Assembly: GCA_010093515.1 (NCBI GenBank)
Contig: MU001672.1
Coordinates: 731,892 to 794,711, forward strand
Source: Lineolata rhizophorae
Lineage: Eukaryota > Ascomycota > Dothideomycetes > Lineolatales > Lineolataceae
Reading direction: 5' to 3'
Length of the DNA: 62,820 nucleotides
Shown here: positions 33,401 to 45,296 of the stretch, one piece after another
How positions within the stretch are numbered: the stretch's first letter is position 1
Layout: each line of letters begins with the position of its first letter
The notes under the pieces: generated by a model
The model's input: only the letters and a program-made list of their open reading frames with translations
What the model was told of the DNA's origin: nothing
Database searches by the model: none
Made by a program: the position numbers and the translations under genes

Positions 33401-36200
33401 ATACGCATACTACATCTTACCGAACGCTCCACATACACGATCAGGCGAACCGCATTTCCTACTACCTTCACAGCATCTCGAAGTTTCAAAGCCCGCCATT
33501 TCTAAAAGCTTCTATCTGGCCTCAAGGCGTTCTTCAACAGAGTGACCAAGACACACTACAGAACTCCGTGCGAGACTGAGCTAGTTCCAGCTGAAATGGT
33601 GACTATTTTCGAAAGACAAATTTGCTTTTATCGTGTATCGACTCGCCGAGCACCTTCCAACTCCATGTAGAAAGGGACAGTTAAAAGCTAGTTCCCTCCA
33701 GCACAGCTTTAGCATGGTTCATTGAACATGCACTGCCGATATTCATTTTAACCGTTGTACCAACCAAAGAAATTACCGTCTTATATACTAGGTCCTCGAT
33801 TTATTCTTTCACTACGTTTGAAGTATTGACAATACATCCAAGCTGCGATACGTCTGTAACTTGTGGCCGTTTATATTCGGCGCTTTGCTACACCAAGTAA
33901 ACTGAGATTCAAATGATTGATTGTTTGTCCCTGTTAATTAACAATCTGGGTCCAGTTAGCAAAGGGTACTTGCGGTAGAAGTATTTGGTTTGTCGAGGCT
34001 TAATGGGGACTTGTTTAATGTTAATCCTAGCGCTTCACAGTCGTATTCATTGTTTGTCCAGACCCCCGTCTGATTAATCGGATACAGAGGTCACTAATGC
34101 TATTGATGGCACGGCATATTGGAATTAAACCGGGAAGCGGGGCGTGCTACGGAGGACATAGCTGTTGTTTGCCCTGCTCAGTCCTTTTTAAAAATTGTCT
34201 TATATTATGACTCTTTTCAACATGAGTTAATGTCTTCAGAGCAAAAGCTTAATCCTTAAGAACCTGCCCCTGACAATCAGTCATTATTAGTTGTACTCCT
34301 ATAGGTCAAACTACGTGATCTATCACGGAGCCAGAGGTCAAGCACAATCCAAAGTCAAAAGCGATCAACTTCCTAAACAACTACTTAAAATCGAATATTA
34401 GAGGAGCAGGTTATACGAAGGAAGGCTGATGCTTTGTGGTCCCACGGAACGTATACTACACTACTGCCGATATTCTAGGCAGCGAGCTTAGGTCAACCGC
34501 ACGTCGGCATCTGGAATTTTTAGAACACAGTTGCCCCTTCACGTCAATTCTAGTCCACTTTAGGGCCCTGGCTTTCTTAGCAGTAGCTCCTTAAAGATGC
34601 CAATTTTATAGTATATCATCACCAGCAATATCAAAACGTGGCTCTCTAGGACATTGAGCACAACTTCTCTTTCCCTTTTGATTCCGCCTACCCTTGTAAA
34701 GTTGATTGGTGACTCTGGCCGGTTCGGTTAACTTAAGGTTCCGTAGGGCTATGTCGTTGTCTCTAGATGATGGTTGAGAGCAACTGTCACCGACTTTTCA
34801 TCACCCTAGAACCATTTCTACTAGGCTTTAGTTTCTGTTTTAGTTCTACAGTGGTCCGAAGTATATACTGATCGGCAAGGTAATAGCCAAGATACTACCC
34901 CATTTTCTCTTATAGTAGAGTTGCTAATTAAGCAAGCTTAAGACGGGACCTGACCGGATCAGATGCTTTCGTGTTAGCACATGCTATAGGGTTGAGCGTC
35001 TAAAGAATAGCAGCGCTGAACTTCAACTACTAGGCTAAGAGCATCGCGGTAAGTTTCTCGCTTTATGGATTATGAAAAAGCGTGATTCTAAAGCTCTGAC
35101 GCTCTGTTTCAACAACGGGACCAATTGGTAGAAGATCTAAGGCAGGCTAAGACGCAGTCTACTTCACGGAACTACCGAATCTACCTTGTACGCAAATTGC
35201 CTGTGCTTTTGCTTCTGGTAGTCACAAGATTTGTAGTGAACCATCTTTCTCCTCGGAATAAATTTTGTTCAAGAACCCCTTTGACAGTTGCTACCCTGGC
35301 TGCTACAAATATCCTAGGGTTGCATAGCTGTCAGACATACGGTAGCTAAATGCGTCTTGGTATGCGACTATATGTGATGCTACCCAGGTTACTCTGGGCC
35401 ACGCGACGAGCTTACATTTCAAAATTGAACTTGATACTCCGGACAAAAACTACATATTCATAATAGTGGGCTACTCGCCGAGCTTGAAGCACGGGCGGGA
35501 TATTGTTAAAGCAAAGGCGCCCTTATCTGGTGCGACCCTTCTGACGGTTCCAATTAGTATTGGAGTTTCCACTAAGCCATGTTGGCCCTATTTTGTGGTC
35601 AAATTCTGTATGTTTCTATATCTCCCTCTTGGCTTTGAATCTCACTATTTTAATTTCATGATTTAGTCCCGGTTCATGAAATCACATTGATGCAGTGACT
35701 TGAAATGCGGAAAAGGGCTGTTAATGTAGTTGAAGGTTGGAAACTGTTAAGTAGTGCGCTAATGATTGGCTCTTTTGGAGTTATAGCGCAAGAAATATCA
35801 TTCAAGTTGTCCACGTAGATGTTAGGGGGATTCGTATTTTTATTTCTTGTTATTACCAAATGTTCCACTTGAAACCCTTATACAGAACTGGTACGTAGTA
35901 AGTTGATTGCTGGCACGACATCATCAGTTGCTCGTACATCTCTATCATACTGATTTTAGCATGTAAGAGTATAATTGTGCCGAGGGAAAAGTCACGGCAT
36001 GTTGGATATATCAATTATCCTTCTCAGCAATCTCCGAGTTCCGACACGACTTGGCTGAGCTTTTGACACACTGCCTGATTGCAGTTGAAGCAATTCGCTT
36101 GCATGCGTACCCACCGTCTACTTAAAAAACTCTATAAGCTCCTAGGATAAGCCAAAGTTCCAAGGAAACAGACAACACGAACAGAAGGGAAATGAATGCG
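33401..36200. other. AT-rich gene-free block
   Basis: About 2.8 kb of clearly lower GC than the surrounding genes, with frequent stops in all six frames. It resembles decayed repeat sequence. One short coding-like trace on the plus strand near 35095-35190 reads ALFQQRDQLVEDLRQAKTQ, bounded by a stop; I cannot assign it. No terminal repeats were recognised. Confidence 0.45.
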
Positions 36201-39200
36201 GGTTTCCCGGGGACTATTATATCACTTGGATTCTTCTGTTGGGAAAGACCTTTCCAGGAACAAAAACGTTGAACTGGGGGGACTCGTAAGCGGCCCGCAA
36301 ATACGACGCGCCCTCAAAATCGGCACGAAGCCCATTATTCGCGCTGAAACAGAGCGGCCAAAAAAGGATGAAACAAAGTAAACACGCTCCGCCTCGCATT
36401 CTCATTTGCCAGAAGCGCGCGCAGGTCCGAAATTGAGCCACTCACGACAGGGCAACGGAAGGGGAGCGAACTATGTATGTAATCTCCGTTCGGTCAACGT
36501 CGATCATACATACGGGCCCCAAGGCAAGAGCTTGGAGAAAAGCAAAGAAAAAAAAAAAAAAATCAAAACCGGTCATCCCATCCTCTTGTTCTTGTTCACT
36601 TCTTTAAATTGGCAAGGGACTAGTGGCTTCTTTTGGATCCACGGGGAAGTTGAAATTCCCCGAAGGAACTTTGGCGCGCAGCGGTGGCCCATGTAGGGCT
36701 CGTTTCAAGTTTGCGGCCTCCGGAGACTAGACCCGAAGCGGAATCCCTGAAGCCGTGGCCGCTTAGTAGTGTACTCGTTATAGGGAAATCATATACCCAA
36801 ATTATATAAACAATATACGACAAAAGTTAAAAATGATGATTCCGAGCTTGAGTGCCCGCGTGGATGTGTATACGTATGTAGTATGTTCGAGAAATGTTTA
36901 GTGGCGCACAGGTTCGTCGACTCAGACCTTCGAGATCAAAAATATCAGAAAGAGCGTCGCGAGAATGGAACAGTGCAGAAGCTTTGTAGGTTTAATTGGG
37001 TAGCGCCGACTTCGAAATGGCACTAAGAACCTTGCCACGAGAGCAGATACCAGATACCGTCAGCGGAGCGCACTGTTCCGGCTCTCGGATCGCGTTAAGA
37101 CGGACCAGGCAAACATAAACTGAGTTGTGTGTGCGCGGTTGCTTTTCTTGGAGACAGTTCGCCTTGAGCCTAAAGACACCTACCCAAAGAGGCGGTTATG
37201 CTTACCGTGCATTCCAAGGTTCCTTGCCGCTATTGGGTAGAACCATTGATCTTGCGGGGGAGAACTGCATCTGAAAAGCTGCGCTTATAGAAGAGCTCCG
37301 CATGCACTCTTCAAAGTTACCCAACTGTCGGGGTCGAAATCGGCACTTCTCGGACTGGGCGCCCACTTTATTCTTGAAGCTGGTCCGAGGTTTCTTCTCT
37401 GGGGCTACTTGGCATGCAGAGCAATCGGTACGGAGTAGCTTCAGTGCTCTCCGACAGTCGCCCGATAGACCGGTGGGTTCCATTGTCAGTTCTGGCGGAC
37501 TGCCAAGTCAAAGCAGTTCAGCTCAGTGGCCTAATAAGGTCTCACGATGGCTTGACTTCGGAGCCGGCAGCATGCATCAACATCGAGGATGTCCGGACCG
37601 CAGCACCATCGTATCGACAATCCTCTGCGGCTGAGGGCATACCTCATGCCCAAACGCCCCGGAACGTATCGCGGGGAAGTCTCATGCGGTTGCGGGATAT
37701 GAGCGAGCGGTTCTCGCCCAAACGTGACCGTGCCACGCCCTTTTTTTTTTTTGGGTCTTTGGAATTCCAGTTCTCAGGGCGCGCACGGGTGGCTGGGACG
37801 CCCCGCTTTCGGACCTGATGGCCGAGTTGCTAGACCACCTAGGCCCACGAGGTTTGACGTAGAAAAGGGCTTTGACGCAAGGCCAGCTATGGGCGGGAAT
37901 GTTACGCTGCAGGTTTAGGTACGGCGGGAAATGTCGGACGCGCGCAAGGCGACCCAATCAACGGGCTTGGGAGCCCCGGCGTCTGACCTACAGTGCGATC
38001 TAAAATAGCGAGCTGTGCAGCAGCGTCTGCGCATCTTCCATCGCAGGATGTGTGGTACTCCCCGCCTCCCCTTCGTTACCCCGCGATAGCGGAGAGACCT
38101 GGGCAGAAGCGGGCCAGTCGGGTAAAAGGTGACGCGATGCACGGTTCGAAGTCGACTTTATCCATTGCGCATCCTGGAGCGGGACCAGGCTGACCGATTT
38201 AGCGTTACGGGTGTTGAGTGAGGAATGTGTGTATGTGTGTGTGTGCACGTGGACGTGGGCGGAAGGACGGGGTCCCGCTTTTTCCGGGACCGGGGAACTT
38301 GCCGAAGAGAAGAAGGCTTCGGGGTCTCAGGGTCGCACCGTTCTCTGGCGCGCGAACGACCAGGGAACGCTGTATCCACGTATGTAGTAAGCCCGTAGCC
38401 CGGCTGGGCCTTCCTAGGCCCAAAGCTTGTGTGCGCGCGCGCGCAAACACACGACGACGCACAATATACGTATAGTGCGGGCCTGCAAAGACGCGGGTTT
38501 GCGCTCAGCAGGTTGAAAAGCTGGAAGTTCCGTGGGGCGTGAGCAACAAGGTGCAGCGGATCAACGCTCGGTAGGCGAGGCCCATGTGCCGAATCGCCTG
38601 CGCTGCTCGCACGCAGTCTGGCGTCGGGATCCGCGCCGTACAGCACAGTAGCAGGGCTCAGCTCCGGTTTTGCGCGCCGTACGTATGTAGTACGTATGCC
38701 TGGTGGGATGGACTAGCCTCGCGCAAGGAAAACACCATGTTGAAGCGCTCGCCACCTGCTAAGCCTGCTGCTGCTGCGCGCGCGGTACATGCTAGGTACC
38801 TGCGCGCAGAGTCGAAGGCCGGCCGCGGCGGAGCGGAGACACGAAGAGGGGGGAAACCGGTCGCGGGCGCGCGCGGCTGATCTGCCTCTGACACGGACCG
38901 AGCAGCAGTCCAGGGCCGGCTCCCAGACCAAGCCGAAAGGAAACGCATTGAGAAGCCCAGACACGGAAAGACCAGGGCGGCCCGCGCCAGCAGTTGGGAC
39001 TGTGTATGTGCGTCTGTATGTGGTAGTATGCGTAGTGTTGCCCTTTTTGCTTGAAGCTAGGCGCGGCTTTTGTTGTCCTCTTGGAGACGTTGGTCGCTGC
39101 AGACGTTGGTCCGCCGGGAAGGAGAAAGGGCAGCAAGGGCGGTTCTAGTTGCTGCTTCTTGCTGCAGCTTGGCCGGCGGCCGGCGGGTCAGCCACGCGCA

Positions 39201-40535
39201 GGCTGCCGCTCTGACACCGCGAACCTTAGCGGGATCCCTTTCCCTTTTGCGCCCCTCCCCCCCCTCCGCTCCCGACGCTCGTTGGCCGCCGGGGATCGGA
39301 TCGTGCGCATTTGGCACATAGATCGCGTACGCTGGTACATACATACAACAGTTAGTCCGCGCGCGCGTTGTTGGTTCAGGCACGCACGGCGCCGGCGGTG
39401 CATGTGCAACAGGGCGCCGTCCTCCGCAGGCTCCGCGGCTCTCCCCCCGAGCACGGAGCAGAGCGAGCACACGCAGGAGAGCTCCTTCCGCCGAGGACGC
39501 GGCCGGCCCGGCTAGCACAGCTCCGAACGGGGGCCTGGGGAACCTGGAGGAGCGAAGAGGCGTGCCGGGCGCCGTGCGGTGTCGCGCGGGCTTGGCCTCA
39601 TCTACTCACGTATGGGTCCCCCGAGGCGTGGATGTTTAATTTCCCTTGGCCTGGCGGCGCGAGCTTCTGCGGCGCCGCGGCGTGGGAGAGCGCGGCTCTG
39701 GCTGGCTCGCCGGCCAATGGCAGGCCCGACGCGGCCCGGATGGGGGGCGGCGTCGCACGCCTTTTTGGCGGCCCCCGGCACGCCGTCGCGCGGACGGGAC
39801 GCGGGCACCGGGGCAGGGGACCCTCGCCCCTGGCCGGAGGCGGCCCTCGCGTTGCGAACCCTGGGGCCGCCGCCTGGCGTTTGGGGGTTCTGAGGGAGCA
39901 ACCGCCTTTTGGGGCAGCAGCAGCGGCAGGATTCCCCGGGGCCGCCTGCATGCGCATCTCGCCGGTGCGCTGTGTGTGCGTCCATGTACCTTTCTCGTAC
40001 ACACACACACACACCCACCCTCTCTTTGGCTCACCCCGTCGTCGCCGCTGCCCATTTCCGCCGCCGTTGTCGGCTCGTCGCTCCTTCATCGTGCTTTCTT
40101 CTTCTTCTTCTTCTTTTTCCCTCCTCCTCTCTCTTTCTTGGCCCTCCCCTCCCGGCCTCTCCCTCCCCCCCAACATCCAAACACACGGCCGGGCTCTCCT
40201 CCCGCCCCCTCCCAAAGAGCCAATTCCCGCGAGAGAGCCAGGCCTCTCTGGACAACGACGCGCGCGCGCCGCCCCGTCCTCTGTACCCGCGAATGCCGGT
40301 CTGGATGCTGTGTCTCGCCCTCAATTGCTGATCCCTTTGAGCCAGGCGACGCAGCGCCAGGCCTGTCTCACCCGTGCCGCGTTCACCGGCCCAAACGGGC
40401 TTCCGTTGTCGCTGGCACCACGTCAATTGCCCACCGGCCGGACTCCCTGCGTCCCCCCCCCGACTGTCGTGGCTGCCGCCGGTCTTCCGCCTTTAAGGGA
40501 CAGCCTCAGCACCCGCCCTCGCGGGCAGCGAGCCC
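36201..40535. other. Long intergenic region upstream of the SH3 membrane protein
   Basis: About 4.3 kb without a supported gene. Composition rises from mixed to strongly GC-rich (38500-40000), which creates many overlapping long frames on both strands (for example 39368-40594 and 39598-40215) without domains. Alternating purine/pyrimidine tracts occur at 38227-38246 (GT-rich), 38429-38446 (GC/GT) and 39999-40014 (AC). A CTT/CCT pyrimidine tract at 40096-40180 is typical of a fungal promoter near its start site. Confidence 0.45.
39999..40014. repeat. (AC)8 microsatellite
   Basis: Sixteen bases of alternating A and C upstream of the SH3 protein gene. A simple repeat in the presumed promoter or leader. 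Confidence 0.85.
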
Positions 40536-42722
40536 ATGGACCAGCGCCACTCCTCCCTGCCACGGACGACGGCATGCCGCCGCGTTGTTGTTGACCGGAG
40601 CGCGTCGCCCAAGTCGGCGCTGCTTCTGACTCTGCTGGCGGCCGGCGCGCCCGCGGCAATGGCTCAGAATTGCGTCTCTCTCGCCGGCTCGACCGCCTGC
40701 CCGGCCTTTAATTCTTCCTCCGTGTCCATTAGTTCCGAGGTCACCGGGCTTTTGTAAGTCGAACCTCTACCTCCGTGCTTTGCCGCGCACGGGAGGTAAA
40801 CACTCGCGAGGTTGCAAGGCCAAAATTTTCTAACGGTTGTGCAGTCCGTTCCTTTCCTTTGTGGACGACGTAGAGTCATTCGATAGCCGGTTACGGGAAT
40901 ACGTCGCGACCGACTTTACGCAGCTCAGGTAGGTTTTCTATGCTCATTTGCGTTGTGCCATTACAATAGACCGCTAACATTTCCGCACAGATACCAGCAG
41001 CTCATCGGATGCTCTGACATTGACCTCACCAATGCGACCGAGCTGTATGCGAGGTACACAATAAGCACGCTGTGCAATGCGATCGTACAAAACTCCATCG
41101 ATGACTGCGATCTGTCTGGGAATGAAACACGCCCTCTATGTGCCGACACATGCGTGAGTATCCTCGTGTTGCCAATGGCTAGAGTCGATTAACTGACTTC
41201 AGATATAGGCGCAACAAGCAATTAGCGAGCAAGAAATTTCGTCCACTCCGGAGCTGTGTGGGGACCCAGGGCCCAACGCGCTTAGGCAAATACGCGCCGA
41301 CTTTACCAACTGCGCCCTGCCAGCCGATTCGCTGAGCGGCACGTGCATCGACGGCGTAGACAACGAGCCCGACGACTGCGGATACCAAGATAACCTGAGC
41401 GGGCTGTGTTTGTTCTGTTCGGAGAGCACGGCCAATGGAACCGATACGTGCTGTTACAACGCCAATGTGGAGGACCGGTGCGAGGGCGTCACGTTGCCCA
41501 CACCCACGTCCATGACGCCGTTATTTCCTAGCTCGACCTCTACGGCCGCACCGAGCAGCACTTCTAGCTCCGAGTCCACGGCCGCCGCAGCCGCCGCATC
41601 GGGTGGCAGTGGTTTGTCCGGCAATGTCATCGCCGGCATTGTCGTTGGCGTCGTGCTTGGCACGGCGCTCATTGTTGGCATTCTGATTGCTTGCATATTC
41701 TACAGGCGCAGGCGGAGGGGGAGCAAGCAGGGCAGCGTCCTCAACCAGCCTTCTCCTTCGCGTCAGGGCGGCGCACCGCCGCCCATGTCGTTCGACGGGT
41801 CGCGCCAGCCGCAGCATTTCGAAGTCATGCCGGGCGGACGCGTTGTGGGTATGTCTGCCCTGGAAGGATCGAGCGCGTCCGATCGCAACGGAAGTCCGAT
41901 GGGCGGACTCGAGACCGCGTACCGCCACTCATCGTCCGATGAATACGACACTCCCGATTCGCAGCGGAACAATTTCGGCCTGGTCGGTGGGCCTTTGCCG
42001 AAGAGACAAGGCTCGCTTTCGAGCCATGGAGAGATGAACGACAGCAGCTCCCCGCACAGCGGCAGCGGCAACGAGCAGTTCTCGTCCCCCGAGGGTGTCG
42101 CATCGGGCCAAAGCGAGCAGCTGCAATTCTTCAAGGACTACTACAGCCAGGACGAGATCCGCGCGGGCGACGTAGTGGCGACGCTATGGGCCTACCAGCC
42201 CCGCGCCAATGACGAATTCGAGCTCGAGCGGGGCGACATGCTCAAGGTGGTGGGCATCTGGGACGACGGGTGGGCGACGGGGGTGCGCGTTAGCGAGCGG
42301 GCGGACGAGTGGGACGCACGACGAAATCCCCAGCGCGACAGCGGCGTCTCGAACGGCAGCCGGCGGCAGGACGATGACAATAACGGCGGCGGAGGCCAGG
42401 TGGTGGACGGAGAGATCAAGGCGTTTCCGGTAAGTTTCACTCGCGTCATGACCCTCCCTGCGTCCCTGCGACCCTTGCCAAGGCCCGGGGCCTCTTTATG
42501 CTATACCTTCATTTATTCCCCAGCCCTCCTTTGCACCCCGACGGCTACAGCGCTTTCTGCGCACCTCTTGGCCTTTACGTTCTCGTCAATCTGTCAAAGA
42601 CATGCACGGTGCTAACGGACGTCCGTGAACTGCAGCTTGTTTGTGTCTGTCTTCCGCAGCATTGGCGCAAGACGATTGAGGGCGATGAGAATGGGCCGTC
42701 CGGCGGCCCGGGCAGTCCTTAA
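40536..42722 (+). CDS. Single-pass membrane protein with Cys-rich ectodomain and SH3 domain (Fus1-like)
   Basis: Five exons (40536-40753, 40845-40928, 40991-41153, 41209-42429, 42636-42722) give 590 residues. A basic N-terminus and hydrophobic stretch (SALLLTLLAAGAPAAMAQ) look like a signal peptide cut near residue 44. The ectodomain has more than 15 cysteines and several N-x-S/T sites. A Ser/Thr-rich stalk leads to one transmembrane helix (about 292-319, GNVIAGIVVGVVLGTALIVG) and an Arg-rich stop-transfer (YRRRRR). The cytoplasmic part is Ser-rich and ends in an SH3 domain (about 476-590): VVATLWAYQPRANDEFELER, GDMLKVVGIWDDGWATG, then AFPLVCVCLPQHW. About 50 polar residues split the SH3 between its strands. 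A yeast Fus1-like scaffold role is inferred, not shown. Confidence 0.8.
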
Positions 42723-45296
42723 ACTCTCAGCTCTCGCCGCAACCGGATCGGTTCCCGTCGACTTCCCATGCCTGCGTTCTGTTTTCGCGTCTTTCCGAAA
42801 TGTCACGCCCGCTACGACTATTATTCGATATTCATGCACGTAATCGTTGTCCTCCAAAACCAACCCGCGTCTCATTTTGCCAAGTACATCCCCGAAAGTA
42901 CCTTCCACCACGACTCGAGTGTCTTTCAGGGTGACGAAAAGTTTCCAGCGACCGGCACATAGTTGCCCCTGAGACCCGGCGTGCTTTTCTACAATTTCGC
43001 TCTTAGGGTGGCAATCTCTGTTTTTCTATGGGGGCGCCTTTCTCTTTTTCTAGAGTGCTTGGTCGGATCGAGCGCTCTCCTGCCCGGGAAGAAAGAGTTC
43101 CCAAACACCTTTACATAATGAAGCTTCCGCTCACTTAATACCGACACTCCCTTGTTCTTAACAGGCCAACCGACGGGACGCGCGCGCCTTTGCGCAAGCT
43201 ATGACCACCATTCGATCAAGTCAAGAGTGCCCCGGCCACTGCGACGCCAAACAAAACTCGCGACGTAGCAAAACGTTCCTCGTCATTGCAGCGTCGCCGC
43301 TTCGCCGCCGCGAGCAGTGTCGCGCGACTGCACGCCGCGCGAGTTTCTCGTCGTGGCGTGGGATTGTGCAATGCGCGCAAAAATGCGAAGACCTGCTGTC
43401 GCGATTTGGAATGGTGCTCAATGTCGGGGTGTCGTTTTGCTTGCGTACTCTTGATGTGCGTCTGCATAAGAGTGTCTGGAGCCGTGCGCTCGTCGTCCTT
43501 GAACTTTGGCTTCCCTTCCTTTTCCAGCCGTCAATGCTCGAAGTTCTGCTCGTGCTCCACATAGCGCGCGTGATACTGCGATCCAACTTCTCTCGCCTCC
43601 CCGTGCCTAGTCTCTTGCCAGATCAGTTGGAGGGGCTAGATGGAAGGCGTTGCTCCAACTCTTTTCTTTTATCATCGTCAAATTATCTTCAGCATCGACA
43701 GAGGTTTTTATTTTAGCCTTCATTATTTTTTTGTTCTTGCTCCCTATTTTCCCTTCGATACCCACCCCGTTTTGCCTTTTCTGTCTTTTTGTTTTCTTGA
43801 TGCGTTGGTTTGAGTCACGCCCGCTCACGCATGGTCCTTAAGCTTTGCTCGTGGGCTTTTCTCGCTCCCAACTTTTGCATGGCTGGCTAGCTAGCTTTCT
43901 TTTTGGCTTGATAGGGAAGAATCTTGAGATTTTCCTTTTGCGCCTTTTGTTTATTGGTGGTGGTGGCGGCCAGGGCTTTCACTTCCCCCCCGGTGTTTGT
44001 GACTTCGATGCAGCACATACATGCAGGTTCTGGGGAGGAGTCCAGTAGAACGGCTGGGACAGAAAATGGGTGGTTGATAGAAGTTGCCTCATTTTAATAC
44101 TTTTTTTTCACATTTTTTTCCTTTTTTCAACCTTTTTCCTTTAATTTTGGGTGCGTATGTGATTTCGGTCCCGGTGCGATCGGAGAGGACTGGAGTGAGC
44201 TCCTCTTTGAGTAGACGGGTTAATTGTTTTGCAGCTGGCGGAACTGGCCGGCTCACTCTTGACCTCTTGGTCTCATATTACGGTATCCGGGTCGGTCGAT
44301 GGTGATGAGGAAAGAGGCGAGGGGGAGAGGGGACGGGGGGGGGGGTTGGCGGTTTAGGGCGAGTGGTTGGGGGTCTAGGCGCGAGGCGGAGGCCGTTGCT
44401 CTTTCCAAGTGCCAGCCGCATTGCTGTTGCCGGGTTCGTCGGGTTGGATGTACATAGAATTGGTGGTGGGGAGCGTGGCCTGGTCTGGACAACAAGAGGC
44501 TTTCCTTCACTAGGCGATCTTGGGTTGTTCTTGACGAGCTCGCTTCTGCTGCCGACAAATGGGAGAAGTTTCTTGTGATCAGTCAATGTCTTGGTTGTGG
44601 TAGAGGGGCGGGAAACGTCCAGGTACGGACGGACCTCCGCCGTAGTGATGTTCGCTCTTTCCGATGAATTCCTGGGCAATCGCTACCGCCTCCGAGTCAC
44701 GTGCACTGCTCGGTCGGCCCGGCCCTGAGCCTTCTCGAGAAGCCTGTCAGCCCCTCGCCCGTCGGCACTAGCTACTTGCAGAACGTCGCCTCGGTGTGCG
44801 CGTGTGGAGCTCCTAGCTGTAGGTACTAACGTTCCTTCGTCCCGTCTCACCCCTTGCACGGCCCAACGCATTTCAACGCCTGATTACTGGCCAGTAGACT
44901 CATGTCCAGCTTCGAAGGCTAACTCTGAGGATGTGGGAGTCTGTAGCGGCGAGCTACCGGCGCTGGTTCGATCGATGCGCCCACGCCTTCTGGCCTCGCC
45001 ACGACGGCAAAGTGCCCGGTTCCTAAGGCCCACCGCGACAGGATGTAGTCGGATGTTAAACTAGCCGGTTCTGAGCTAGAGCTTATTTACCCAAGCCGTT
45101 GTTGGCTTGTTGGCGCCAACTTTCCAACCGTGGGCATGGTGGGGGCCGATCCTTGGCCCTCCCCTGCAGGTAGTTGAGGTAGTATATCTGCATGCACGAT
45201 CATCGACCTGATCTTCTACACTTCGAGAACTGTCCGTAGCTCAAGAGCTTCTCGGGGACGCTTCGGTTTTAGCAGTCCCCTGATTGTCTCTTCGAC
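42723..45296. other. Intergenic between the SH3 protein and the P450
   Basis: About 2.6 kb. Positions 43640-44150 are T-rich (3' UTR-like or promoter-like). An ATG-started frame of 171 codons at 43201-43716 has no domain and odd composition. A perfect 12-bp palindrome, GTTGGCGCCAAC, sits at 45109-45120, 177 bp upstream of the P450 start. Confidence 0.4.

Noticed and set aside
37520-37530. AGCTCAGTGGC, resembling a tRNA A-box
   Set aside because: No B-box (GGTTCRANNC) at a suitable distance and no acceptor-stem pairing, so no tRNA is called.
39368-40594. 408-codon frame on the plus strand running into the SH3 gene start
   Set aside because: Pro/Arg/Ala-rich without domains, overlaps several rival frames on both strands, and ends inside the real first exon in another phase.
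43201-43716. ATG-started 171-codon frame after the SH3 gene
   Set aside because: No domain, no homologous feel and irregular composition; most likely chance.
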